From Gigaspora rosea (lineage: Eukaryota > Glomeromycota > Glomeromycetes > Diversisporales > Gigasporaceae), in assembly GCA_003550325.1 (NCBI GenBank), contig QKWP01000768.1, positions 74,726-138,725 on the forward strand: a stretch of DNA of 64,000 nt. Reading direction: 5' to 3'. The translations under genes were made by a program, and so were the position numbers. Below are positions 10,834-21,554 of this stretch, one piece after another; position 1 is the first letter of the stretch, and the number at the start of each line of letters is the position of its first letter. The notes below the pieces were generated by a model, which was not told the DNA's origin, ran no database searches, and worked only from the letters and a program-made list of their open reading frames with translations.

Positions 10834-11504
10834 GATCACATTTAGTGTATTTGTAGTTGTTTCATTGTGTACCAGGTGATCGAGTGACAAATGAGATACC
10901 GTGAACGAGTCACGAGGCATCCATTTGTCACGAGATCACAACCCACCCCATGACGTCAGATGATCGACTGGTATTGTATGGTAAGTATGTGACATAAGAG
11001 AATGGTAAGTATGGAGTATTGTTAAATGAGTATGGTAGTTGATTGAATGAGCGATTTTGTAAGTATGATATATTGTGGGAAGAGTTGAGTTAGTGACGGA
11101 ATTATGAGGTCATGGGAATGTTATTTAAGAAGGGAGGAGTGTAAATTCGTTCTCCCTCTTTTGTCTTTGCTGCTAGCTCGACACAAGTCTAGCTTCGTCG
11201 TTACGCCCACCCACCCACCGCGGGTTAGGGTTGAACAGTTGAGAGTATAGGGGTTGTCGATAGCCCGGGTGCACAACCCGGATATCGAATGTCAGTGCTT
11301 CGATAGCCCGACTTTACAGCTCGGATGTCGAAGATCAGTGCTTCGATAGCCCGATTTTACAGCTCGGATATCGAAGAGAGATAGATAAAAGAACGGTTCG
11401 GCGATGCTAGGAACCGACTGGGGACCACGTGAGCAGCGAGGCGAGATCCCATTTAGTGTATTTCGTATTGTTTCATTGTGTACCAGGTGATCGAGTGACA
11501 AATG
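10834..11504 (+). repeat. B1-A2-B2 terminal repeats of the YR element
   Basis: B1 (10834-10893) and B2 (11445-11504) share ATTTAGTGTATTT, TTTCATTGTGTACCAGGTGA and GAGTGACAAATG. A2 (10888-11206) overlaps the end of B1 and repeats A1. The 238 bases between A2 and B2 are unique and relatively GC-rich. This arrangement is diagnostic of split direct repeats. Confidence 0.85.
11257..11378 (+). repeat. Three tandem hairpin units inside the element's 3' end
   Basis: Three units of about 43-44 bases each contain CGATAGCCCG, a short loop (GTGCACAA, ACTTTACA or ATTTTACA) and a partner such as CTCGGATATCG, so each unit folds on itself. They are joined by ATGTCAGTGCT or AGATCAGTGCT. They are distinctly GC-rich for this window and lie between A2 and B2, where they would be part of the element's terminal structure. 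Confidence 0.75.
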
Positions 11505-11639
11505 TGTACTTACGGAATAGGGTATTTTACACCCCATTTGGTTACAACACTGATCTACGTACGTACAGTACGTAAATTCCCATATTCTAAAATCCGTACT
11601 GATCTGCTGTAATTTTCGCCATACTTTGTAGCTATTAAG
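11505..11639. other. Flank of the YR element, relic repeat
   Basis: Contains GGGTATTTTACACCCCATTT, ATCTACGTACGTACAGTACG and GTACTGATCTGCTGTAATTT. The same motifs occur inverted on the left flank of the YR element (4950-5135). The element therefore seems to have inserted into an older inverted-repeat unit. Confidence 0.5.
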
Positions 11640-12010
11640 AAGGGAGTGTATGCGTTTAACCGATTTAACTCTAATAGTTTCTAGGAAGATAAGTTTCTGA
11701 TTTACTCAAATAAAGGTCTCTTCAGAACTACACTAGCTTACTTCCTTTATTTTCTTATGTAAAATCGGAGTGAACTTCTCTACCTATATTTCTCTTTATT
11801 GAAGTCAAATTAATTCGTTTATATACATTTGAATTTAATATACGACACGTTAACGTTGTTTAACCTATTCAACAATGGTACTACTAAACCTAATACGTTA
11901 ACGTGCTATCTAGAACTTTCTCAGATTTTGACTAACATTTAATGAATTATACAAAAATAGAAATGTAAGTTATCTATACTAAATAAAGAGAAGATAGTCT
12001 ATTGATCTAT
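11640..12010 (+). repeat. LTR-like direct repeat, left copy
   Basis: This matches 13664-14112 through GCGTTTAACCGATTTAACTC, AATAAAGGTCTCTTCAG, CGTTAACGTGCTATCTAGAA and GATTTTGACTAACATTTAAT. The copies are clearly diverged, and the right one has about 90 extra bases near its 3' third. The region between them (1.65 kb) has no recognisable gag or pol, so this may be an LTR pair of a gutted element, or two solo repeats. Confidence 0.55.
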
Positions 12011-12260
12011 TTAAGGGTAAACTAATCAGGAAATTCGAATTTGTGACACTATTAAGTCATGACGATGATTTGGTCCAATTTCAGACTATCACATCATTTG
12101 GGCATCAACTTGGTACACATTTTCGGATTGCCAACGTTTGATGCCAAAAATTTCATAAACTATAACTCTGAGTGCACCAATCCCTTATTTCGCACTGCTA
12201 TTACAATTTTGGAATTCAGATACGATCGTTGCGACATTCTTAGTCATAAATATGCTGCAT
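12011..12260. other. Unassigned segment between the LTR-like repeats
   Basis: A 70-codon open frame (12059-12271) runs into the neighbouring MITE, so its end is an insertion artefact. Removing the MITE joins CATAAATATGCTGCAT to CATCATACTGCGG without restoring anything I recognise. Confidence 0.4.
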
Positions 12261-12857
12261 TAGGGTGGTAACTCAAATAGTAAATCAAAACTATATCAGC
12301 AGTATTAGTAATTTTACTATGATCAGATTTTTCATATTGCACAAACAAAGATCAATTTAATTGCAAATTAATTATATTTATTAACATTAATTATTTAAAA
12401 CGACGCAACTTAATGAAAACCCACGAATTACTTTAAAATTTTTACAAGTAACTTATTAAATATAGGAGAAAAAGTTACGCTTTCTGATTTTCTATTAACA
12501 TATAAACTTGAACGTTCATCTTATAAATAATTTAATTTTCATTAGTTTTTTAAAGTGAAAAAAATAAAATAAATTAGATCTTAACTGTACATGTCGAAAC
12601 TTTAATAGAATATTTGCGAAAAATCAAGCGTAACTTTTTAGAGATAACTTTGGCGAAGAGCTTTTAGTTAAAAGAAATTAGAAAAAGAAGTGTGATATCA
12701 AGGTGCATTCTTAGAATTTTGTGCATTATTTATTAATTAAATATATATCAATATGAAATTTAATCGATTATTTTAATTTCACTGATTAAAATCTGACCAT
12801 AGTAAAATTACTAATACTGCTGACATAGTTTTATTTACTAGTTGAGTTACCACCCTA
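12261..12857. mobile_element. MULE-type MITE with 9-bp target duplication
   Basis: Perfect flanking duplications ATGCTGCAT lie at 12252-12260 and 12858-12866. The ends are inverted repeats starting TAGGGTGGTAACTC, with further paired blocks (GCAGTATTAGTAATTTTACT on the left and its inverse on the right). Internal inverted segments (GAAAAAGTTACGCTTTCTGA and its partner near 12620) extend the foldback. The 9-bp duplication and long terminal inverted repeats are typical of Mutator-like elements. No transposase. Confidence 0.85.
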
Positions 12858-12866
12858 ATGCTGCAT

Positions 12867-13663
12867 CATCATACTGCGGATGTAAAAGAAATATGTTTTA
12901 CCACACTCAGATCACGCATTTCGAATGCGGCCAATCGAAAGCGTTAAAGCGCACAAATCCAAAATTAAATAATAAAGATAATAAAGATGAAAAGTGAAGA
13001 TGGAAGAAATCTATAAAATTTTTAAATTTATTCATATTAAGGAAATATATATATATAAACGACCGATATTTACCTTCAATAAAATTTTCCCTTTAATCGT
13101 AAAATTTTGTTGTTGTAACTAAGAAAGTAAAAGTTGTGATTTGCGTCAAGTGTAATAAAATCGTGATCACTGACACGTGACATTGAGGTTTAAGGTAATA
13201 GCGATAATCTCAACTTTTAATTGTTAAAATCGACTTTTATATAATTTGTATATACATGTACCCATCGCAAGATACATGGCAAAAATAAGCATATCTATAA
13301 CTTTCCGTAATTTAAAGTAATAATTTGCGAAAATTAAGATCAAGTCTCTATGAGAAAAGTTGCGAATCTATCTATTTTTTCTTTCTAAATATAAATAAAA
13401 TTGCAATTTAGTGAAAAATGCAGTATATTTATACAATGGATTTGGAGACAAATGTTATAAAATCGCTTCGTAACTTTGTAACTGTAGTGCGTAAGAAGTG
13501 GTTAATTGTTAAAAAACTTTAAAGAGAAAAAAGAATTCAGGTTTGCGTATCTAAAAAAAATTTGGATTTAGTAATACATCCTTGATCAGCGAAAACATCA
13601 AATTTTGACTTTAAATATTTGAATAATTAAATGTAGGGTTATACAATAACTATAGCTAGTGTG
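12867..13663. other. Non-coding stretch, AT-rich
   Basis: Nothing recognisable as a gene; short poly-A and TA-repeat runs only. Confidence 0.5.
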
Positions 13664-14112
13664 GCTATTAAGGAGGGAGAGTGTATACGTTTAACCGATT
13701 TAACTCTAATAGTACTAGGAGATAAGATTCTGATTTACCCAAATAAAGGTCTCTTCAGCACTACACTAGTCTACTTCCTTTATTTTTCTTAAGTAAAATT
13801 GAAATGAACTTCTTTTATTGAAGTCAAATTCATTCGTTTATATTAATACGTGTTATCTGGCACATTAACATGCTATCTAAAACGCTTAGTGCTTTTAACA
13901 ATGATACTACTAAGCCTAACACGTTGACGTGCTATCTAGAATTTTCATAGTTCTTACCCCTTAACACACATACACACATGTTATGAAAATTTTACAAAAA
14001 GGGCGATCATATGTTAATAATCAAGTACAGTACACACCTCGGATTTTGACTAACATTTAATGAATTATACAAAAAATGGAAATGAAAGTTAAATAAAGAA
14101 AGGACGTCTATA
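13664..14112 (+). repeat. LTR-like direct repeat, right copy
   Basis: The partner of 11640-12010. It shares TTTAACCGATTTAACTCTAA, CAAATAAAGGTCTCTTCAGC and GATTTTGACTAACATTTAAT. An additional 90-base block (about 13947-14040), beginning near CATAGTTCTTACCCC, is absent from the left copy. Confidence 0.55.
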
Positions 14113-14132
14113 TTCAAATGTGGGGGTAAAAC

Positions 14133-14216
14133 TACCGTAAACTGCCATATACAAGACCCCAGATATCAGACCCACTATGTACTAGACCCGGGTCTTTTAT
14201 ACGGCAGTATACGGTA
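14133..14216. repeat. 84-bp foldback
   Basis: TACCGTAAACTGCCATATAC on the left pairs with GTATACGGTA plus GTCTTTTATACGGCA on the right around a loop with AGACCC and GGGTCT blocks. This is a near-complete hairpin, too short to be more than a MITE remnant. Confidence 0.6.
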
Positions 14217-14280
14217 ATGTCACAAATTCAAATCTGGACACTAGGAAATCAGAATCTGATAGTGATCCGAATCGCATCCA

Positions 14281-14592
14281 CTTATTTGCGCGGGTAATAC
14301 AAGCTCCTGGAGAGGAAATAGCTAATCGGAGAGTGCAAATTTTGACTATTCCGGATCAGCCAGACGAAGAATTCGAACACACGTAAAAGAAGATAAAAGC
14401 GAAAATACACAAAAACTAATGTTTAAATCGATCTTGGAGCACTAATTAAAAATGATTTTACTTATATTAAGCATCACTCTAACTCTATAGCCTCTATCGT
14501 TAAGGCTCTAACCCTAAATTTTTATATCACGCACTTAGTTTATTTACAAAATCGGATTTCCTTTTTTGGTTTGTGTTACCCGCGCAAATAAG
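14281..14592. repeat. 312-bp MITE with TTGCGCGGGT ends
   Basis: The left end CTTATTTGCGCGGGTAATAC is mirrored by GTGTTACCCGCGCAAATAAG on the right. A single similar end is found at 21187-21215. The interior is AT-rich and non-coding. Confidence 0.65.
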
Positions 14593-15783
14593 TAAAATGA
14601 TCCGAAAGACAAACAATGCATGATCAAACAGTGAGAACCTTGCTACGCTTCGGGCAATAATTTACCGATTACATATATGATTTGGGTGGTTATGCTAAAA
14701 GGTTGATTGCACATTAATATTCGAAAGTAGCTTAAAGGTAGACTTGAATTGCACAAAACGGAAGACCAATTAAAAATTTTTAATAGTATAAAATATAACT
14801 TTGGCTAACCTATTTTGCATATCGATGTAAAATCATATGTGCTTACTGTATTTACGTTATATCGTATTATAAACCTTCTTTTTAGATTTTTGGTTGTTAT
14901 TTTATCTAGATTTACAAATTATTTTTGTGTTTTTCTTTTTTAAAAAAAAAACCTTTTTAAGGATAGCAGATTTATTTATATTATTTATATCCAGCATTTT
15001 AGATGAGAAATCAAAGAATGTTTAGCTCTATTCAAGTTCTCATCACTATCTCTTATCAATAATGCATAGTAAGCGTAAATCTTGTATATGATTGGATCTT
15101 ATTTTCTGTTTAAAATAAACGAAAAAACCCCCATATCAACGTACACCGCAAGTTTGCAATTGACAAGATGAACAATACTTTGAAATATATTCATATGATG
15201 AATGGGTAATATTTAAAAATTATTAAAATGTTCAACATTAGCTTTGATAATTGATACGAGTATAGCAATCATAGCACGTTCCTAGTTAATCGCGACTTGG
15301 CACAACTACCGTAATTATATATTTAGTTGGATTAACGACCTACATAATGCTTTTTTGAGCTCCGTGAGTCCCACAAAATATGACGAAGTTTAAGCAATTA
15401 CCATATACTAAATCGAAAAGAGCAGTAATTATAATGATCTGATTTTGGCTGAATTCTTTTAAAGCAAAATCAAACGTAATATAGTACAAGTTTGCTTAGA
15501 TTTAGTGCTGATGAAGTACTTTCATAATCATTTTATGATTTAAATTTAGAGAGATTCGAATGTATAACGTCACATAATTAAAATCATATTTTGCCATGAT
15601 AAATCAAATCGCGATTTTGCACACACGCCATTCTAGATGAAGTTAACCGTACGCTCATGGTTTGTGTCATTGTGTTGCGTTCCTGGCATTATAAATAATT
15701 AAAAATTTACTCATTTGCTATTTCATTCAGAAGAAACAAAAAATATACCAAGCTGTCATTAAAAACATAATCTTTTTATTGCC
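14593..15783. other. Intergenic region upstream of the secreted-protein gene
   Basis: No coding features. A TATA-like CATTATAAATAATT sits near 15688, about 95 bases before the start codon of the downstream gene, and is a candidate core promoter element. Confidence 0.45.
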
Positions 15784-16234
15784 ATGAAATCACTTTCAAA
15801 TCTTCCTTTGTTTGTTTTATTCATTGCAATTGTCTTTAGCATAGCATATGTGCCATCCATTAAAGGTAAAATTTTAATGTTTTAATAATATTGAATTTTT
15901 TCAATGTTTCAAAATCTTGACTTATATAATCAAAATATATACAGGCCATACAGTATGGGTTCACAATAAATTACTTCCAGGTTCGCAGGCTGCCGTCTTC
16001 GCATATCCAGGACCTGATACCGGCCGAGAAATTGCTTATGGTTGGTCAATCGCTCATAAAGGTTTCCACTTGGATATAAATTTGCTCCCTAATGAAACTG
16101 AGTATTACCTCAAATTCAAAGTAGTTGGTACCCGTAAACCACAGCAAATTCGCGGTCCATACGATAATTCAAAAGATATCTGTTGGCGCTTTACTGGTAG
16201 CATTGTTACTTGGCATATACACGACGATTGCTAA
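15784..16234 (+). CDS. Small secreted protein, 123 aa, two exons
   Basis: Exon 1 (15784-15865) encodes a signal peptide: MKSLSNLPLF followed by a hydrophobic core (VLFIAIVFSIAYV), with a likely cleavage just after the IKG region. A 79-bp phase-1 intron (15866-15944) starts GTAAAA and ends ATATATACAG; splicing rebuilds a Gly codon across the junction. Exon 2 encodes a mature domain of about 96 residues, rich in aromatic and beta-prone segments (HTVWVHNKLLPG, YYLKFKVVGTRK, CWRFTGSIVTWHIHDDC) with two cysteines near the C terminus that could form a disulfide. There are no frame disruptions. I do not recognise a named domain. Size, signal peptide and repeat-rich surroundings are those of a fungal candidate effector, but that function is inferred. 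Retention of the intron would break the frame. Confidence 0.8.
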
Positions 16235-16611
16235 TACTGTGCAAAACGGTAACTGCTCTATAATGTGTTATGCAGTGAATTTTATTAGATAAATTAGTAT
16301 ATTCTTATGTTTATTTTTATAATTATTTTTTTAGGTTTGTTGTTTTTTATAGTACAGCTATGGGTGGAGGAACTGGTCACAATCAGCAGTATATCAAATT
16401 TGCAATTTTGAAAATCGGCAAATATATTATAGAATTAGCAAAACACCCAAAACACCTACTGAATATTCAAAAAAAGTTGTAAAAACATCAGAATTTTAAT
16501 TATAACTATCACTTGCTAAATTATATTCAATATCTAATTTGCTATTTCAATTGTTCCATGTGATATAAGTTATAAAAAGTTTTTCCATTTATTTGCTTTG
16601 TAATTGCTTTT
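16235..16611. other. 3' flank of the secreted-protein gene
   Basis: AT-rich, non-coding. AAATTAGTATATTC and TTTTTATAGTAC stretches follow the stop codon, but no certain polyadenylation signal is identifiable. Confidence 0.4.
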
Positions 16612-17010
16612 CTACTCAATTGCTTTTTCAACAAAATTACCCTTATTATCCGTTGTCTCAACTAGCACGAAAGTTTCATCTCCCATTTCATTCGGTCTTT
16701 TTCCCCAAAATTCACATTGCATTATAGTTCCTATTTGGTTATATCCACTTTGACCATTAAAAATACAATAATATTTTCGTATAGATGGTCGATATGAAAA
16801 TCTTGATTCATGAAAAAAAATAATAGAATATACTTTCGAGACGATCCCATTGGAAACGCTTTATTCCGGAGTTGTTCGACGAAACACAATTTAATATTTA
16901 TATTTTGAAGAAAAACTGCAAAAAAAAAAAAAAGATTAAGAATTTCTTTAGACATGACAGCAGAATATTGGTAATGTGGAACTACACGATTCATTTTATG
17001 TTTAGCAATT
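16612..17010 (-). pseudogene. Unrecognised gene fragment, minus strand
   Basis: On the minus strand an open frame from about 16860 to the stop at 16612-16614 encodes about 82 residues including YYCIFNGQSGYNQIGTIMQC and ETFVLVETTDNKGNFVEKAI. It looks like real coding sequence by composition but has an in-frame TAA immediately upstream. Further upstream (16980-17010) lies NRVVPHYQYSAVMSKEIL in another frame, followed by a polypyrimidine tract and GCAG that could be an intron end. I do not recognise the family. It is probably a decayed transposon or gene C terminus. Confidence 0.35.
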
Positions 17011-18364
17011 TCATGTCTGCTTAATGATGATTTAGAAGAATATGAATTGTCGCAAAGATGACATGATAAGGTTTAAGAGGTGCCATAAAATGTGCAAAAT
17101 AATATCAGATACGAATGTTGTTTAAAGGCCTTGTATTTTATATATATCACATGAATTTAATTGCTAATAGTAGTCAAAAAATACGTCATAAGTATATAAT
17201 AAATACGGACGGCTCCAAACTCTATTTCATCATACCACTTAATTTTATCACAACTTTCCCATCAAAAATTCTAGCCCATAATGATGAATTCTACAATACT
17301 ATGACTTACAATTTTGCTGCAAAAAAAAAAAAAAACCTTTTTTTGCAAACTTATAATAATTGTGGTGCACATTACGCAACGCAATTAAGATTGAGTTAAT
17401 TTTTATAGTGAAATTACTATCATGTTTGCTGTAAAAAAACTTTGTTCTGACTATCGCAGTGACAGCTGTATATGATTAAGGTTTAGTTGGAAATATAGTC
17501 ATAAATTTTATCAGAAATTACTGTGAAAAATTTGTTAAGAAACTTGCGAGTTATTGTAGTACTCGCAGTATGTAGTTGTATTGGAATTAACGTCGTGACT
17601 TCCATCGTAAAAATTATTTTCTATGATAACGTGTAGTTGAATCAGTTTATATTGAAATTGCGGTCGTGATTTCTGTCATGATTCACCATACAGCCTATTG
17701 CAGAAATCATGATAGTACGGTTGTAAAAGAAAAAATTTGTCAAGCAAAGTTACATTTCCTATTAACCCCAACTCGAAAAAAGGATAAAACTAGCGCTTAC
17801 CCTAACCCTAACCATTAAAAAGGTTACAAATAAAAATTGGATTTTGCAAGGTTACATTAACCGTGCGTACGATCAAAAGTTATTATAATTTTCGTATGTA
17901 CGTCTGAACCTGTATTGCGATATAGTACCCTTCACTAAATGCCTTTAGTATGATATATGTGATCAGTATTGTTACTTATTAAGCCAGTGTACTGGACAGT
18001 GTGACCTGTCAGGATGACAGTCACTCATCAAAGATTGGCCTGTCAGGACTAAAATTAAACGCATAATGGAACAAAAAGCAAAAAAGAAAAAAAAAAGGGT
18101 AAAAGTTGCGAAACCGTTGAGGAGATCGCTCGATAGTAGCAGAAGGGATAACAATATACTTCGTAGTTATAGACAAAAACAAAAACTTGCTATTGCGATA
18201 TGTAGATGAATTGGTTTTGGAATCAATTGTCTTAATTTCTACCATAATTTATCATAAAAATTTTGTTACAAAGCTTGTTAGCTACTGTGATAGCACGCTG
18301 TATTAAGTTGTTCTGTGCACTATGTAAAACAAAGTTACATGTGGTATCATGATTCATAAATAAT
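17011..18364. other. Intergenic, relic sequence
   Basis: Open frames here are short and interrupted by homopolymers. A CTTACCCTAACCCTAACC patch (17796-17813) resembles telomere repeats but is only two to three units. Two loosely similar segments (17560-17660 and 18190-18300) look like relics of one older repeat. Confidence 0.4.
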
Positions 18365-18870
18365 TCAGAATAGACATAAATTTAGAAATGACCGGGTACT
18401 ATGGTATGGATGACCAGAATTGTATATTATGGGGAAATTACAGCAGATCAGTATGGTACCGGTATGGCATCGATTAGCATTTTCGCAAATCAGTATGGTA
18501 TCGATATGGGTGAAAACTTTTCGAAATTTTTGGCATAAAATGATTGACTTTATTGTGCCAGTCATGTGATTATGATTTCAAATAGTTAAACCGAAAAAAA
18601 AATGAATATGTGATCTTTTAATTCCAGCTGGGATCACATGATTTCAACTAACTCAAAGCTAATTCTGGCCAAAATTGAAATAAACCGAAATTTTTGGCTA
18701 AATCAATCGAAATTTTTGCTCAGAATCGAAATAATATTTCCGCGTCCCTGCCATACTGATATACATATTAGCATTAGGATTAGAATTATAGCTGATCGGT
18801 ATGGTATAGGTTTTAAAATCAGCATGTACTATTACCAAATGGGTGTAAAATATTTTGATCCCAGATTGTA
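18365..18870. repeat. GATCAGTATGGT-family repeat relic
   Basis: Contains ATGACCAGAATTGTATATTA, AGCAGATCAGTATGGTACC, GATCGGTATGGTATAGG and GGGTGTAAAATATTTTGATC. The same motifs flank the YR element (4930-5135 and 11505-11630) and the pogo MITE (3725-3926). Exact boundaries and a target duplication could not be set. Confidence 0.45.
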
Positions 18871-19501
18871 TAATTAATCAAAAAGCGTTAAAGCATAATA
18901 ACTTGAATACGTATATTGCTATATTAGTTTTAGTGAATGATCATATTTTGGATATATAACCATGATTTTATTGATTAGTAGATCGATATAAACCTACGAA
19001 CAACAAGTATCGCTGAAAAAATTAGTGATTATCAGGTAATGTGGGCGGCAAAAATTCCGACCACAATTTTACGAAAAATGGAAAAATCTAGAATTCAATC
19101 ATCTAAATCTTTAGTAAAATGAAAATTTTCTTAGTTAATGTATTCACTATTTTTTATTGATCATACTTTGCACTTGCACTTCTGCACTTGCACTTGTTCT
19201 TGTTCTTGTACTTGTACTTTGAATTTGAGACCATTATACAAAACGCTTTCAAATTCGTGAAACTTTTTTTTTTAGCTATTTTTTCGCCCAAAATAGTTTG
19301 TAAATATTAAGGTAATCAAACAACAGAAGCGCATTTGGCAAATTCACGTTTCACAATTTTAAGAGAGTTGTTTAAGGGCCTTAATAACATTATTATTGAA
19401 ATATTCAAATAACAATTTCCTTTTTGTATTTGTTTGTGCAATTTTGCAGTAAGATTTTTTTTCTAACCTGTGAAACTAACAAAAATTGGATTAATTGACA
19501 T
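18871..19501. other. Intergenic with a hexanucleotide microsatellite
   Basis: No genes. At 19168-19219 there is a six-base microsatellite of ACTTGC, ACTTGT and CTTGTT units. Otherwise AT-rich sequence. Confidence 0.55.
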
Positions 19502-20124
19502 CAGGGATGATAAATGACTTTAAATGATCCAAATGACTCAAATGACAAACGACCAGTAATTGGTCATTTCACGGCTCAAATGACTTAAGAAGGTCATTTA
19601 ACTCTGGTTAATTGATTATCTAATAACTTTTAGCAAATCATAATTGATTATTGTTCTCTGTAAAACGAAACGTTGCTAGATGCTATCCAATAAATATTAC
19701 TACACGTGGTAAATAGCTGATGACCCAAATGACCAATCTTTATTCAATAAATGAGTGGCATTTGTATTTTGACTAAATAACTAAGTCATTTACCATACCT
19801 GTTGTAAAGGACAATCCAATTGAACATATCAGGTATAAAGTGATTAAGAAAAAACACTAGACAAAAGATAATGTATTTAATAAGAATTTACTGATTACAA
19901 AATTACGTAAATCATTTTTGAATTTACAAATGGCATGATTGGTAGGACGTTAACTATATGTAAAATGACTAATAACCGAATGACCCTGGTTATTTGGAAA
20001 TGACCGTAGTCATTTGGTCATGAGTCTTTTCCAAATGACCCAAAATTTGAATGACCTAAAATGTTCAGTCATTTTAAGGTCATTTGAAAAATTGACAAAA
20101 TGACCAGGTCATTTACCATCCCTG
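19502..20124. mobile_element. hAT-type MITE with 8-bp target duplication, 623 bp
   Basis: Exact flanking duplications ATTGACAT lie at 19494-19501 and 20125-20132. Termini are inverted: CAGGGATGATAAATGAC left and GTCATTTACCATCCCTG right. Many AAATGACC/GGTCATTT units fill both subterminal regions, the kind of array bound by hAT transposases. It is non-coding. It shares termini and subterminal units with the larger element at 37335-39166. Confidence 0.9.
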
Positions 20125-21554
20125 ATTGACATAGTGTTATAATCCGATTAGAAGTTAGTCGACCTAGTTTACTAAGTTAGTCTATTTTCGACAAATCAAC
20201 TTATTGGTTTTTAATAAAAATAATTTATCATTATTTATTTTATTGTATTTATATTATAGTAGAAATGTGATCCGGATATCCGCTAGTTTAGTTTTATGAC
20301 AATATTATTATGAAGTATCTGGATATTTGTAAATCCGTTAAATTTTAAATAGGAAAACGGATAACTGATCACATCTCTAATTATATAACTCTATAGATGC
20401 TGCACTGTAGATGTGGTTCAGATTCCATGATTTTGAATCATCAAATAAATTAGATAATAAAATTTAGCAAAAATTATTTTTTGTCGCGGATCATTGTGAA
20501 ATTTGGATAATTTTTTGACCAATTAGCTTGATCAAAGATGGCTTTATATTGGAAATAAGCACCAGACTCATCATGCCTAATTGGATCAAATCATGCTTAT
20601 CCATTGCTACGATTATACATAAACATTGTAGCATGCGCATCATGCACATCGTGTATTATACGTACGATTAGCACGGAATGGCTCAAAATGGCTCAAAATG
20701 TTAAAATTATGCGATATTTTTAAGCGTCAGGCGACTAAGCACGGAATGGCTCAAAATGTTCAAATTATTCGATATTTTAAGCGTTAGTCGCCTAAGCAGG
20801 TTAAGCAGGTTTTTGTAACATCAACTTAATCAGTTGATATTTTAGGCCTCGACTACAATATTATGACAACTAATAAAAATATTTTTGAATTTAAATAGGC
20901 TGATTGTACTGGTCCTGCGCTGCGCTGCGACACACGTTGTGCAACTATCTCTTGTAGAATTAATTATGGTAACTCATGATAGATATAATGACAATTCTTA
21001 CTTAAGCTAATTCAATCTTAATTACTGCATGGACTGCATTAGTGGGTAAGTTTCTGTACCGGAATTGTTTACTGTGAATTATAACAGACATAAGATAATA
21101 CAATTATATACTGAGTGTCGCAATAGCTGTAAGGTTTTTTATTGTAATATTAAGGTACTAAATAAGACGGGAGGCGCGAATACGGTTTACTTATTTGCGC
21201 GGGTGATACAAACGAAAAAAGGGTCTTTTAAAGCGCAACTAGCCATCAAAATTTCACCACGTGATTATTGACCAATAAAAAATCATAATTCGGTGTAACG
21301 TAACACGATCAGGAAATTCTAACGTCTGAAGAAGCTTATCAAAAGTTTGCAAGTAACCACTTTTTTGAACTATCAAAAAGTTTTCCTTGAGCGATTTTAC
21401 TATGTTATGCAAACTGAAAATTAATTTTGCGTGGCCTTATAAGCTTATTAATTTACAGTAAATTAAAAATAAAAAACCCCGACCGTCTACTGAAATTTTG
21501 AAACACTATGTTATGCAAAACGAAAAATTAACTTTGCATGGACTAACAAAAATA
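20125..21554. other. Intergenic with a short tandem duplication
   Basis: At 20667-20793 two copies of a roughly 60-70-base unit share AGCACGGAATGGCTCAAAAT and GCGATATTTTTAAGCG-like sequence. A lone MITE end (TACTTATTTGCGCGGGTGAT, 21187-21215) matches the 14281-14592 family and is embedded in a 68-codon open frame that is therefore unlikely to be a gene. Confidence 0.45.

Larger units (their letters stand above)
5139..11504 (+). mobile_element. Ngaro/PAT-like tyrosine-recombinase retrotransposon (degraded)
   Basis: This 6.37-kb element has the split direct-repeat structure of Ngaro/PAT-type YR retrotransposons: A1 (5139-5457), coding region, B1 (10834-10893), A2 (10888-11206), B2 (11445-11504). 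A repeats are 319 bp each and B repeats 60 bp each. The short core AAATG is shared by the outer left edge, the B1/A2 junction and the outer right edge, as expected for site-specific integration of a circular intermediate, and there is no target duplication. In order it encodes a gag-like protein with a zinc knuckle, a reverse transcriptase/RNase H and a tyrosine recombinase. All are interrupted by stops or frameshifts, and about 1.2 kb of unrelated sequence separates RNase H from the recombinase. Confidence 0.85.
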
